Assembly: GCA_016713405.1 (NCBI GenBank)
Contig: JADJPF010000004.1
Coordinates: forward strand, 1 to 64,000
DNA from: Blastocatellia bacterium
GTDB lineage: Bacteria > Acidobacteriota > Blastocatellia > Chloracidobacteriales > JADJPF01
DNA: 64,000 bases
Reading direction: 5' to 3'
A program made the translations under genes and the position numbers. A model generated the notes under the pieces. That model saw only the letters and a list, made by a program, of their open reading frames with translations, was not told the DNA's origin and searched no databases. Positions 25,858-35,636 of this stretch are shown one piece after another (the stretch's first letter is position 1; every line of letters begins with the position of its first letter).

Positions 25858-28023
25858 TTGCTATCTAAACAACCTATAAATGGCAAAATACAAAAGACTG
25901 CTAACACAATGCCGATTATCAAAAAACGGGTTGTAATTTTTTGTTTGCTTCTTATAGCTTGGGCAATAGGCGTGCAGGCGCGTTTAGTTCAATACCAAGT
26001 TTTTAAGCATGAACAAATGACAAAACTAGCTGAACGACAACAACAACGCACAATAAAAACTACTCCAAAGCGTGGCTCTATTTTTGATCGTAAAGGGCGA
26101 GAGCTTGCCCGCAGTATTGAAATTGAGTCAATTTATGTTGCTCCTAATGAAATAAAAGACCCATATAGATTAGCTAAATCACTAGTTTCAATTCTTGGTA
26201 TGGAAGAAGATTTAGTTTTATCTCGATTAACAGCTAAAAAAGTTTTGGTTAGCTTAAAACGTAAAATTACTGATGATGAAGCAAAAGCCTTAAGAGAAGA
26301 GATAGAAAAAGAAAAATTTACAGGAGTTCATTTTGTTACAGAAACTAAGCGGTTTTACCCTAAAGATGAGGTAGGAGCTTATATTTTAGGCTTTGTTGGA
26401 ATGGAAGAAGATGGGGCCGCTGGGATAGAACGCCAATATGATCGCCATATACAAGGGCGTTCAGGCTTTGTTTCTGTAGAAACCGATGCACACGGTAAAC
26501 CCTTTGGACGCTATGAAAAACAACCTGAAGTTGGACAAAGTTTAGTTCTAACAATTGATGAACAACTACAATTTCGCACAGAAAAAGCCTTGCGCGAAGC
26601 TGTAGAAAACGTTGGTGCTAAGGGTGGCATTGCAATTGTTATGAAACCAAGGACAGGCGAAGTTCTAGCAATGGCTAATTTGCCTGGTTTTAATCCTAAT
26701 ACACCTATCATAGATGGAAAACAGTTAAAAGATCGTCGTAATCGTGCTGTAGAAGATGCTTATGAGCCTGGATCAGTTTTTAAGGTAGTAACTTACTCTA
26801 GTGCATTAGAAGCAAAAAAATTAAGACCAGATGATAAAATTGACTGCCAGGGCGGAGCAATCACTATTGCAGGCCATACAATAAAGGATGGTGGACGTTA
26901 TGGACTGCTTACAGTAGGTGAAGCCGTAGAAGTTTCTAGTAATGTTGCGGCTATTAAAACAGGTCGAATGCTAGGAAAAGATTTACTACTTAAAAGTATT
27001 ACTGACTTTGGCTTTGGGAAGCCAATAAATGCTGGGCTTCCTGGAGAATCACCTGGTTTTGTTGGTGGTACAAAAAACTGGAGTGAAGCTTCTTTTGGAG
27101 CTTTACCAATTGGCTATCAAGTTGGTGTCACCCCACTGCAAATGTTAGCCGCCGTTTCAGTTGTAGCTAATGATGGTGAATGGGTACAACCGCATGTGTT
27201 AAAACAAATTGTTTCAACTACTGGAGATGTTGTTTTTGAGCCAGATGTAACTAGACGTAAAGTTATTAGCACTTCTACTGCTGATACAATGAAAAAAATC
27301 TTAGAAGGTGTTGTAGTAAGAGGAACTGCTAAAAAAGCTCGCTTAGATGGTTATAGCGCGGCAGGCAAAACCGGAACTGCCCATAAATATGACCCTGCAA
27401 CACGTCGCTATGCTCCAACTCGTTACTATGCTTCGTTTTGTGGTTTTGCTCCCGTCAGCAATCCAGAAATTGCTGTCATTGTGGTAATTGATGAGCCTCG
27501 GCTAGGTCTTCATCACGGAGGTCAAGCCGCGGCTCCTGCTTTTAAGACAATTGCTGAAATGGCTCTACGCTACTTAAATGTCCCTCCAGATGAAATTAAT
27601 TATGAATTACCTGAATCTGATAAACCTAGTGTTATAGATGATTCTATGCCTTTAGAAGAAGATATAGATTTAGAAGCTTTTGATAGTGATGAGGTAGTTT
27701 CTAATAGCGAAAATAGCGAATCTATAGCAACTTTCCATCAGGCAATTGATGACGAAATATCTAATAAAACTAACAGCCCATTAAATAGCGTTGCTGTCAG
27801 TATGAAAAAACCTGCAATAGTTGAAGTCTCTGAAGGTGAGGGAAGTTTGCCTATGCCAGACTTACGCCGTCAAGGAATGCGAAGTGTCCTACAACGTTGT
27901 AAAGAATTAGGACTGAAAATTACTTTTGAAGGTACAGGTGAAGTTGTTGAACAATACCCAGCACCAGGTACAGCCGTTTCACCATCAACACAATGTCATG
28001 TGGTTTTACAAAAGACCCATTAG
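25858..28023 (+). CDS. ftsI: Septal peptidoglycan transpeptidase FtsI with PASTA domain
   Basis: A 721-residue class B penicillin-binding protein. One membrane helix at residues about 22-42; the dimerisation domain with RGSIFDRKGRELA near residue 72; and the transpeptidase domain with Ser306-Val-Phe-Lys, SSN (360-362) and KTGT (504-507). An acidic linker of about 70 residues leads to a PASTA domain (about 655-720, PMPDLRRQGMRSVLQRC). It crosslinks septal peptidoglycan with FtsW. The start is TTG 25858, placed 8 bases after AAGGAG; an internal ATG at 25909 lacks such a site and would cut the cytoplasmic tail. Confidence 0.95.
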   Translation: MLSKQPINGKIQKTANTMPIIKKRVVIFCLLLIAWAIGVQARLVQYQVFKHEQMTKLAERQQQRTIKTTPKRGSIFDRKGRELARSIEIESIYVAPNEIKDPYRLAKSLVSILGMEEDLVLSRLTAKKVLVSLKRKITDDEAKALREEIEKEKFTGVHFVTETKRFYPKDEVGAYILGFVGMEEDGAAGIERQYDRHIQGRSGFVSVETDAHGKPFGRYEKQPEVGQSLVLTIDEQLQFRTEKALREAVENVGAKGGIAIVMKPRTGEVLAMANLPGFNPNTPIIDGKQLKDRRNRAVEDAYEPGSVFKVVTYSSALEAKKLRPDDKIDCQGGAITIAGHTIKDGGRYGLLTVGEAVEVSSNVAAIKTGRMLGKDLLLKSITDFGFGKPINAGLPGESPGFVGGTKNWSEASFGALPIGYQVGVTPLQMLAAVSVVANDGEWVQPHVLKQIVSTTGDVVFEPDVTRRKVISTSTADTMKKILEGVVVRGTAKKARLDGYSAAGKTGTAHKYDPATRRYAPTRYYASFCGFAPVSNPEIAVIVVIDEPRLGLHHGGQAAAPAFKTIAEMALRYLNVPPDEINYELPESDKPSVIDDSMPLEEDIDLEAFDSDEVVSNSENSESIATFHQAIDDEISNKTNSPLNSVAVSMKKPAIVEVSEGEGSLPMPDLRRQGMRSVLQRCKELGLKITFEGTGEVVEQYPAPGTAVSPSTQCHVVLQKTH

Positions 28024-28035
28024 CGAAAAATAAAT

Positions 28036-29499
28036 ATGGTTAATTTAATAGATATAGCAACAAAGTTAGGAATAAGCCAAACACAAAATATAGAAGTGCT
28101 AGGAATAACTCATAGCACAAAAAATTGTGGGCAAGGAGACATTTTTGTTGCTATACAGGGCTTTCAAATAGATGGAAACAGTTTTGTTAATCAGGCTGTT
28201 GAAAAAGGCGCGGTAGCAATTATTTCTGAAAAACCAAAGCCAGAAAATTTCCCTCTACCTTGGCTCCAAGTTAAAAATGCTAGAGAAGCTCTAGCCGCTG
28301 CTGCTGCTGTAGTTTATCAGTACCCAACCAAAGAACTAAAATTAGTTGGAATTACTGGCACAAATGGAAAAACTACAACAACAACTATAATAGATGCAAT
28401 ATTTAATCTAGCCTATGGTCGCTCAGCTATGATTACTACTATTTGCAATCGTATAGGCCAAGAAGAAATCCCTGCCCAAAGAACCACTCCAGAAGCTTGT
28501 GATACACAAAAAATGCTTCGTCAAGCTGTAAACATAGGCTGTCGCGCGGCTGTAATGGAAGTTTCCTCCCAAGCTATTGACTTAAAACGTGCTAATAACC
28601 TAGATTTTGCCGCAGTAGTCTTTACTAATCTAACTCAAGATCACTTGGATTATCATAAGACTATGGAAAATTATTTTGCTGCTAAATGTAGGCTTTTTGA
28701 TGGCAGTCTTGGAACTAAAAACGCTACAGCAATTATTAACCTAGATGATGAATACGGCCAAAGATTGATTAATATTTTTGAAGGCCAAAAAATTACCTAT
28801 GGATTTTCTGAAGTCTCGCAAGTAAAACCTCTAGACTACAAACTATCTTTACAAGGAATTAGCTTAAATCTACAAACCCCTAACGCAACGCTACAGTTAA
28901 ACTCTCACCTAGTCGGTAAACCTCATATTTACAATATTATGGCCGCAGTTGCTACAGCTATTTCCCTTAATATTGACTTAGCAATAATTAAACAAGCAAT
29001 AGAAAATCTACCTAGTGTTGCAGGTCGCTTTGACCGTGTTAAATGCGATATAGATTTTGCTGTAGTGGTTGATTATGCCCACACAGATGATGCTCTAATC
29101 AAAGTGTTAGAAACGGCTCGCCAAGTCACTACCGGACGAGTGATTTGCTTATTTGGCTGTGGTGGTGATAAAGATCGCACAAAACGCCCTCTTATGGGAA
29201 AAGCTGCGGCTCAAGGAAGTGATTTTGTGATAATTACGTCTGATAACCCAAGAAGTGAAGATCCAGAACAAATAATTTTGGATGCTGAAGTTGGGGTAAA
29301 AACTACTAATACTCCTTATGTAAAAATTATTGATAGACGTGAAGCAATAAACTTTGCTATCAAACAAGCTAACCCTGGAGATATTGTTATTTTAGCTGGC
29401 AAGGGGCATGAGAATTACCAAATTCTAAAAGATAAAACTATTCATTTTGACGATAAAGAAGAGACTCAGAAAGCCTTACAAGCTCTTAAAAATCAATAA
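28036..29499 (+). CDS. murE: UDP-MurNAc-L-Ala-D-Glu:meso-diaminopimelate ligase
   Basis: MurE, 487 residues, adds the third stem-peptide residue using ATP in the cytoplasm. The P-loop GITGTNGKTTTTT is at residues 105-117; TTPEACDTQKML and EVSSQAI form the substrate site. DNPRSEDP (Asp403-Arg406) is the signature of meso-diaminopimelate specificity, against DNPA in lysine-adding enzymes, so the wall is predicted DAP-type. The gene begins 12 bases after ftsI. Confidence 0.96.
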   Translation: MVNLIDIATKLGISQTQNIEVLGITHSTKNCGQGDIFVAIQGFQIDGNSFVNQAVEKGAVAIISEKPKPENFPLPWLQVKNAREALAAAAAVVYQYPTKELKLVGITGTNGKTTTTTIIDAIFNLAYGRSAMITTICNRIGQEEIPAQRTTPEACDTQKMLRQAVNIGCRAAVMEVSSQAIDLKRANNLDFAAVVFTNLTQDHLDYHKTMENYFAAKCRLFDGSLGTKNATAIINLDDEYGQRLINIFEGQKITYGFSEVSQVKPLDYKLSLQGISLNLQTPNATLQLNSHLVGKPHIYNIMAAVATAISLNIDLAIIKQAIENLPSVAGRFDRVKCDIDFAVVVDYAHTDDALIKVLETARQVTTGRVICLFGCGGDKDRTKRPLMGKAAAQGSDFVIITSDNPRSEDPEQIILDAEVGVKTTNTPYVKIIDRREAINFAIKQANPGDIVILAGKGHENYQILKDKTIHFDDKEETQKALQALKNQ

Positions 29500-29539
29500 A
29501 TTAAAAATAATAATAGATGTTTTTTGTGAGGGGAAAATT

Positions 29540-30949
29540 TTGAAATTAAGAGAAATTGTAGAAATCATAACTAATAATCAAATTGCAGAAACTCTTGCAG
29601 AGCAAGAAGTTACAGGTTATAGCATTGATTCTCGAAATATACGTCCAAGTCAACTTTTCTTTGCCATCAAAGGGGAAAAGTTTGACGGACATGATTTTGT
29701 TGAATCAGCTTTAGCCTCAGGTGCTTTAGCAGCCGTTGTTAAAGAAGATTTTGAAAAACTTTCTGATAGCCGTCTAATAAAAGTTCCAAACACTTTACTA
29801 GCCTTACAACAATTAGCTTCAGAGGTCTTGCGGCGTTGGAATCGTCCGGTTATTGGTATTACTGGCAGCGCAGGCAAAACGACTACAAAAGAACTAACCG
29901 CTTTAGTTTTATCAGCTAAAGGACGGGTGCATAAATCCATAGGCAATCTAAATAATGCTTATGGTCTGCCGCTTTCTATTTTAGAAATGGTAAGCGATGG
30001 CGCAAAAGCGTCAGATTTTGACTTTGCTGTTTTAGAAATGGGAATGAGTACAGCGGGCGAAATTCGCCGCCTTTGTCAAATTGCTCCGCCAAATGTTGGA
30101 GCAGTGCTAAATGTAAAGGCTGTCCATTTAGAAAACTTTGAAAATATCCAAGGCATTGCTAATGCAAAAGCAGAACTAATTGAAGGGTTAAAACCAAATG
30201 GTTTAGCTGTGCTTAACGCTGATGATCCTTTAGTTTTGCCGATGCAAACACGCCATCCAGGTAAACATGTCACATTTGCTTTAGAAAATCCGGCAGAAAT
30301 CCGCGCAATTAATGTTCAAAGTTTGGGTGTTTTAGGCAGTAAATTCCGTCTTATTACAACTAAGGGACAGGCAGAAGTTAGTTTTCCTTTGGCTGGGAAA
30401 CATCTGCTTTATAACGCGCTAATTGCTGCTGCAATTGGGGACTATTTTGAGTTATCTGCTGAGACAATTGCCGAACAGTTGCAACTAGCGCGTCCTGCTT
30501 ATCATCGAGGCGAATTGCTTAAATTCCAAGAAAGTTTTTTAATTGTTGATGATTCTTATAATTCCAACCCACACGCCTTAAATGAAATGGTAAAAATGCT
30601 AGCACAAACAACAGGCTTTTCTAGAAAAATTGTTGTAGCAGGAGAAATGCTAGAGCTAGGTAAGACTGCTGTAGAAATGCACCAGTCCTGTGGAAAATTT
30701 ATAGCAGAAAGCAAAATAGACTTCTTGGTTGGAGTTCGTGCTTTAGCTCAAGAAATTGTTAATGGTGCAGTGTCGGCAGGCATGGCAAAAGAAAATGCTT
30801 ATTTTGCATCTACAGTTGAGATAGCAGGTCAATTTTTAGCAGAAAATATTAAAGCTGGAGATTTAGTTTTAATTAAAGGTTCAAGGGGCGTAAAAACTGA
30901 GCTAATTATTGACCTACTAAAAGAAAAATTTAGCTGGGAGAAAACATAG
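29540..30949 (+). CDS. murF: UDP-MurNAc-tripeptide D-alanyl-D-alanine ligase
   Basis: MurF, 469 residues, attaches D-Ala-D-Ala to the UDP-MurNAc-tripeptide. P-loop ITGSAGKTTTKE, NLNNAYGLPLS and VLEMGMSTAGEI are family motifs; the C-terminal domain has DDSYNSNPHAL and GEMLELG. TTG at 29540 is taken as start because GAGGGG (29528-29533) precedes it by 6 bases and it matches the usual N terminus KLREIVEI; an upstream in-frame ATG at 29447 would overlap murE by 53 bases with no ribosome site. ddl, which makes D-Ala-D-Ala, is not in the window. Confidence 0.95.
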   Translation: MKLREIVEIITNNQIAETLAEQEVTGYSIDSRNIRPSQLFFAIKGEKFDGHDFVESALASGALAAVVKEDFEKLSDSRLIKVPNTLLALQQLASEVLRRWNRPVIGITGSAGKTTTKELTALVLSAKGRVHKSIGNLNNAYGLPLSILEMVSDGAKASDFDFAVLEMGMSTAGEIRRLCQIAPPNVGAVLNVKAVHLENFENIQGIANAKAELIEGLKPNGLAVLNADDPLVLPMQTRHPGKHVTFALENPAEIRAINVQSLGVLGSKFRLITTKGQAEVSFPLAGKHLLYNALIAAAIGDYFELSAETIAEQLQLARPAYHRGELLKFQESFLIVDDSYNSNPHALNEMVKMLAQTTGFSRKIVVAGEMLELGKTAVEMHQSCGKFIAESKIDFLVGVRALAQEIVNGAVSAGMAKENAYFASTVEIAGQFLAENIKAGDLVLIKGSRGVKTELIIDLLKEKFSWEKT

Positions 30950-32037
30950 TGCTGTATTACCTATTTTATGAAATTCTAAGGCATGTTCATCCCTCTATGT
31001 CTTGGCTGCGGGTGTTTGAATATGTAATCTTTCGTGCTGCTGTAGCCACTTTGACAGCAATGCTTATTAGCTTAGTCTTTGGCCCCTATTTGATTAGAAA
31101 ATTACGTGAGTTACAAATAGGTCAATATATCCGCGAAGAAGGCCCAAAATCCCACCAGAAAAAGCAGGGGACTCCAACAATGGGAGGGATTTTAATTTTA
31201 TCCTCTGTTGTTATTTCAACTGTTTGTTGGATGGATTTAAGCAGCATAAATGTTTGGCTAGCGGTTTTTTCTATTTTAGCTTTTGGTGCTATTGGTTTTG
31301 CAGACGACTATCTAAAAGTAGCAAAAAAGAACAACTTAGGCTTAGAAGGCCGCTATAAGCTCCTTTTTCAATTAGTTACTTGTCTAGTAATCATCATAGT
31401 TTTATTTCTAAGTGGTTATCCAGCTAAACTTAGCTTGCCATTTATTAAAGATTTTACTCCTACCTTGTGGTGGCCGATTTATGGTGTTTTTATTTGGTTT
31501 ATTATCACAGGCTTTTCTAATGCAGTAAATTTAACAGATGGTCTTGATGGTCTAGCAATTAGCATTACTTTTGTTACTGTAGCCACTTTAACAGTTTTTA
31601 CTTACTTAACAGGCCGAATAGAACACGCTCAATATTTAGGACTGATTCATAATCCTTCTGTGGAAGAAGTTACAGTCTTTTGCTCTGCTTTAGCTGGTGC
31701 AAGCCTTGGCTTTTTATGGTTTAACTCTCCACCAGCAGAAGTTTTTATGGGCGATGTTGGCAGTTTAGGTATAGGCGGCTGTATTGGTACTGTAGCAGTA
31801 ATTATTAAACAAGAGCTACTGCTTGGACTTATGGGAGGCGTTTTTATTATGGAAATGCTTTCTGTAATGATGCAGGTTGCTTCTTATAAAACCACGGGAA
31901 AGCGAATTTTTAAGATGTCGCCTATTCATCATCATTTTGAGCTAATTGGTTGGAAAGAAACAAAAATAGTTTTTCGGTTTTTAATTGTAGCAATATTTTT
32001 TGCTTTGCTTAGTTTAGCAACTCTTAAATTACGATAG
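30949..32037 (+). CDS. mraY: Phospho-MurNAc-pentapeptide translocase
   Basis: MraY, 362 residues, about ten membrane helices; transfers phospho-MurNAc-pentapeptide to undecaprenyl phosphate to form lipid I. Motifs: KKQGTPTMGGILIL, FADDYLKVAKKNNLGLEGRYKLL, NAVNLTDGLDGLA with catalytic aspartates, FMGDVGSLGIGG and the histidine cluster MSPIHHHFEL. The GTG start shares one base with the murF stop (TAGTG), indicating coupling; TGGGAG supplies the ribosome site. Confidence 0.97.
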   Translation: MLYYLFYEILRHVHPSMSWLRVFEYVIFRAAVATLTAMLISLVFGPYLIRKLRELQIGQYIREEGPKSHQKKQGTPTMGGILILSSVVISTVCWMDLSSINVWLAVFSILAFGAIGFADDYLKVAKKNNLGLEGRYKLLFQLVTCLVIIIVLFLSGYPAKLSLPFIKDFTPTLWWPIYGVFIWFIITGFSNAVNLTDGLDGLAISITFVTVATLTVFTYLTGRIEHAQYLGLIHNPSVEEVTVFCSALAGASLGFLWFNSPPAEVFMGDVGSLGIGGCIGTVAVIIKQELLLGLMGGVFIMEMLSVMMQVASYKTTGKRIFKMSPIHHHFELIGWKETKIVFRFLIVAIFFALLSLATLKLR

Positions 32038-32048
32038 ATAAATACTTT

Positions 32049-33419
32049 ATGGACTTAAAAGAAAAACAAGTTACCGTCATTGGAATGGCAAAAAGCGGAC
32101 TAGCTGCAGCTAAGTTTTTAGCCTCGCGCGGTGCAAAAGTTTTGGTTAGCGATGCTAAATCTAAAGAAAAATTAGCCGCAGAAATAGAGTTTTTAATTTC
32201 TCATAACATTGCTTATGAAACAGGTAGTCATAGCCAAGAAGCTTTGTTAATGGCTGATTTAATTGTAGTTAGCCCAGGTGTCCCGCTAGAAATTGCTCCC
32301 TTAGAACAAGCCCGCAAAGCAGGAAAAAAAATAATTGGAGAAATTGAGCTAGCCGCAAATTTCCTTAAAGGAAATGTTATAGGCATTACAGGATCAAATG
32401 GAAAAACAACTACTACAACTCTAGTAGGTAAAGTTTTGTCAGAAGCAAACTTTAATACTCTAGTAGGCGGAAATATTGGTACACCTTTAATTAGCCTGGT
32501 TGATAATTCTAATGATGATAGCATTACAGTAGTAGAATTAAGTAGTTTTCAATTAGAGTCTACTGAAAGTCTTCGCTTAAAAGTTACATCACTCTTAAAC
32601 ATCACACCTAATCATTTAGATAGATATGCTAGTTTTGATGATTATGTAACAGCTAAAAAGAGAATTTTTTTAAATCAACAAAAAGATGATTTTGCAGTGT
32701 TAAATGCTGATGACAAAATAGTTAGCGCAATGGCAGATATAACCAAAGCGCGAAAAATTTTCTTTAGCTGCAAAAAAGAGCTTGAAAAAGGAATCTTTTT
32801 GCGCTCAGATCAGATTATCTATCGTGATTCTCAAGGCCAAGAAACCTTACTTCTTAAAGTTAGTGAAGATGTTCGTTTGCGTGGCACACATAATTTAGAA
32901 AATGTGATGGTTGCCTTAGCTGTAGGAATTGCGCTTAATGCCCCTATTGCCTCAATGAAAAATAGTATTTCAACTTTTCAGGGAATTGAGCATCGCTTAG
33001 AACCTGTGGCAGAAATCAATGGCGTAAATTTTGTTAATGACTCAAAAGCAACTAGTGTTGATGCAGCTATAAAAGCTGTAGAGGCTTTCCCTAGCAATTT
33101 AATCTTAATTCTAGGTGGAAAAGATAAAGGTAGTGATTATAGTCCTTTTCGTCCGCTAATTGCTGAAAGAGTAAAACATCTAATTTTAATTGGTGCAGCA
33201 ACAGAAAAAATTGCTGCGGCCTTAAGCGGAATTTGCCCTGTTGAACGTGCTAGCACAATGAGCGATGCTGTAGAAAAAGGTTTTACCCTAGCTAAATCAG
33301 GTGACACGGTTTTACTTGCTCCAGCCTGTTCTAGCTATGACATGTTTGATAATTTTGAGCAACGCGGACAAGTTTTTAAGTCAGAAGTTATAAATTTACA
33401 AAATAAACAAATATGCTAA
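32049..33419 (+). CDS. murD: UDP-MurNAc-L-alanine:D-glutamate ligase
   Basis: MurD, 456 residues, adds D-glutamate to UDP-MurNAc-L-Ala. N-terminal Rossmann-like UDP domain (VIGMAKSGLAAAKFLASRGAKV, VVSPGVP), P-loop GITGSNGKTTTTTLVG, VELSSFQLEST, NITPNHLDRY, and C-terminal NDSKATSVDAA and GGKDKGSDY. All expected motifs are present. It begins 11 bases after mraY and overlaps ftsW by 7 bases. Confidence 0.96.
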   Translation: MDLKEKQVTVIGMAKSGLAAAKFLASRGAKVLVSDAKSKEKLAAEIEFLISHNIAYETGSHSQEALLMADLIVVSPGVPLEIAPLEQARKAGKKIIGEIELAANFLKGNVIGITGSNGKTTTTTLVGKVLSEANFNTLVGGNIGTPLISLVDNSNDDSITVVELSSFQLESTESLRLKVTSLLNITPNHLDRYASFDDYVTAKKRIFLNQQKDDFAVLNADDKIVSAMADITKARKIFFSCKKELEKGIFLRSDQIIYRDSQGQETLLLKVSEDVRLRGTHNLENVMVALAVGIALNAPIASMKNSISTFQGIEHRLEPVAEINGVNFVNDSKATSVDAAIKAVEAFPSNLILILGGKDKGSDYSPFRPLIAERVKHLILIGAATEKIAAALSGICPVERASTMSDAVEKGFTLAKSGDTVLLAPACSSYDMFDNFEQRGQVFKSEVINLQNKQIC

Positions 33420-34531
33420 GACTACAATTAACAGAACAAAGCTATGGTGATCGCTTACTGCTAGCTACTACAGTAGGATTAATGCTTTTTGGCATTTTAA
33501 TGGTCTATAGTTCTTCGGCTGTAATGGCACAACAGCTTTATGGCAACCAATTTTATTTTTTTACTAAACAAGCTCTTTCTGCTGTAATTGGCGTTGGTGG
33601 GATGATTCTTTTAATGAGATTTGACTATCGCATCTTAAAACATCCTTTAGTTGTCTATGGATTAATTGCAATTAGCATCTTTTTTCTTGTGGCTGTGCTG
33701 CTTCTGCCAGCTACCAAAGGTACACATCGTTTTATCCGTTTAGCAGGATTTTCTTTTCAACCATCAGAATTAGCTAAATTAACTGTGGTAGTTTTCTTAG
33801 CTTATTTTTTAGAAAAACGTGCAGCAGAAATACGTAATTTTAAGCTTACTTTTATTCCTGGGGTCATAATTAGCGGTTTATTAATGGGTATGGTGTTGCT
33901 GGGCAAAGATTTAGGGACTACCTTTGTAATGGGACTAGTAACTTGTGTAATGATGGTAGTTGCTGGGATACCGCTAAAATATCTAGGTGCTTGTGCTTTG
34001 CCGGTGTTACCTTTGCTTTATTGGCAGCTTTTTCATGTCGCTTATCGCTTTGAACGGCTAAAAGCTTTTCTTGACCCTTGGCAATATGCACGTGATGAGG
34101 GTTTCCAAGTTGTCCAATCTTTAATTGCCGTTGGTAGTGGAGGGGTAGAGGGTTTAGGACTTTCTCAAGGCAAACAAAAACTTTTTTATCTTCCAGAAGC
34201 GCATACAGATTTTATCTATGCTGTAATTGGTGAAGAACTAGGGCTAATTGGTGCAATATCAGTAGTTTTGCTATTTCTGTTATTTCTTTGGCGTGGAGTA
34301 AAAATTGCTAACAATGCACCAGATATGTTTGGATGTTTTTTAGCTATTGGTTTTACTGTAATGTTAGTTGCTCAAGCATTTTTTAATATGAGCGTAGTTT
34401 TAAGCCTAGTTCCAGCAAAAGGTATTCCACTCCCATTTATTAGCTATGGTGGTACATCGCTAATGTTTAGCTTGTTTGCAGTTGGAGTAATATTAAATGT
34501 TTCTAATTATCTTAAAGCGGAGCCTGAGTAG
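33413..34531 (+). CDS. ftsW: Septal peptidoglycan glycosyltransferase FtsW
   Basis: A 372-residue SEDS-family polymerase with about ten membrane helices. Motifs: GILMVYSSSAVMA at the first helix, KGTHRFIRLAGFSFQPSELAKL with the family Arg and Glu region, DLGTTFVMG, the large extracellular loop with FLDPWQYARDEGFQVVQSLIAVGSGG (between helices 7 and 8), HTDFIYAVIGEELGL and the C-terminal PFISYGGTSL. It polymerises lipid II for the septum together with FtsI. It starts inside the last codons of murD and ends on the base shared with the murG GTG. Confidence 0.95.
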   Translation: MLRLQLTEQSYGDRLLLATTVGLMLFGILMVYSSSAVMAQQLYGNQFYFFTKQALSAVIGVGGMILLMRFDYRILKHPLVVYGLIAISIFFLVAVLLLPATKGTHRFIRLAGFSFQPSELAKLTVVVFLAYFLEKRAAEIRNFKLTFIPGVIISGLLMGMVLLGKDLGTTFVMGLVTCVMMVVAGIPLKYLGACALPVLPLLYWQLFHVAYRFERLKAFLDPWQYARDEGFQVVQSLIAVGSGGVEGLGLSQGKQKLFYLPEAHTDFIYAVIGEELGLIGAISVVLLFLLFLWRGVKIANNAPDMFGCFLAIGFTVMLVAQAFFNMSVVLSLVPAKGIPLPFISYGGTSLMFSLFAVGVILNVSNYLKAEPE

Positions 34532-35619
34532 TGGCACTTAAAGTAATTATTGCTGGTGGTGGTACTGGAGGACATATTTTTCCTGGTGTAGCAATTGCAC
34601 GGGAGTTTCAAAGCCGAGACTCGTCTAATGAAATTTTATTTGTTGGTACTGAACAAGGGTTAGAAAAAAAAATCATTCCACGAGAAGGGTTTAAGCTGGA
34701 AATGATTCATGTAGCAGCACTTAAAAGTGTTTCAATAGCAAAACGTATAAAATCACTTTTAATGCTACCAGGAAGTTTTTTAGAAGTTCGCAAGCTACTA
34801 AAAAGTTTTCGTCCTGATGTTGTAATTGGTGTTGGTGGTTATTCTTCTGGGCCTGTACTTTTGTTAGCAGCCCTTCAAGGTTTGCCAACAATGGTAATAG
34901 AGCCAAATGCTTTGCCAGGTTTTACTAACCGAGTATTAGCAAATTTTATTGATAAAGCAGCAGTAACTTTTGAGGTTTCTAAACCTTATTTCAAAGGAAA
35001 AGCAGTTGTGACTGGAAATCCTGTTAGAGGAGAATTTCAAAATATTGCTAAAAAAACACGTGCTAGCCAAAATCATTTGCTAATATTTGGCGGTTCTCAA
35101 GGTGCGTATGCAATCAATATGGCAATGATTGAAGCTCTGCCAAAACTCGAGGCAAAGAAAGCTAAACTTTCTATTACTCATCAAACAGGAGAAAAAGATT
35201 TAGAGCAAGTTCGGGCAGCTTATCAACAACATGGGTGGTCAGCCGATGTACGTCCTTTTATAGACAAAATTGTTGATGAGTTTGCCCGAGCCGATTTAAT
35301 TTTATGCCGTTCTGGTGCTACAACTGTGGCTGAATTGACCGCAGCAGGAAAAGCCGCAATACTTGTGCCTTTTCCGCTAGCAGCCGATGATCATCAGCGA
35401 AAAAACGCTGAAGCTTTGGAGCAAGCTGGCGCGGCAAAAATGATTGTCCAAAAAGATTTGACCATAGAACGCTTGGCAAAAGAACTAGTTGACTTGATTG
35501 ATAATCAAGAAAAGATAGACGTAATGGAAATAGCTAGCCGAAAACTAGCACACACAGACGCAGCAGCAAAAACCGTAGATTTAGCTTTAGCTTTAATGAA
35601 TCAAAAGAATAAAAGATGA
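34531..35619 (+). CDS. murG: Lipid II synthase MurG (UDP-GlcNAc transferase)
   Basis: MurG, 362 residues, GT28 family, membrane-associated on the cytoplasmic face; adds GlcNAc to lipid I. The glycine-rich loop GGGTGGH (residues 9-15), GVGGYSSGP, IEPNALPGFTNR, VTGNPVR, FGGSQGA, and CRSGATTVAELTAAGKAAILVP with PLAADDHQRKNAE in the UDP-GlcNAc domain are all present. GTG start overlapping the ftsW stop by one base (TAGTG). Confidence 0.97.
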   Translation: MALKVIIAGGGTGGHIFPGVAIAREFQSRDSSNEILFVGTEQGLEKKIIPREGFKLEMIHVAALKSVSIAKRIKSLLMLPGSFLEVRKLLKSFRPDVVIGVGGYSSGPVLLLAALQGLPTMVIEPNALPGFTNRVLANFIDKAAVTFEVSKPYFKGKAVVTGNPVRGEFQNIAKKTRASQNHLLIFGGSQGAYAINMAMIEALPKLEAKKAKLSITHQTGEKDLEQVRAAYQQHGWSADVRPFIDKIVDEFARADLILCRSGATTVAELTAAGKAAILVPFPLAADDHQRKNAEALEQAGAAKMIVQKDLTIERLAKELVDLIDNQEKIDVMEIASRKLAHTDAAAKTVDLALALMNQKNKR

Positions 35620-35636
35620 GGTAGGCCCTAAGATAA

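Noticed and set aside
29447..29539. Longer N terminus for murF
   Set aside because: It would overlap murE by 53 bases, has no ribosome site and does not match the family N terminus, which begins at the TTG at 29540.
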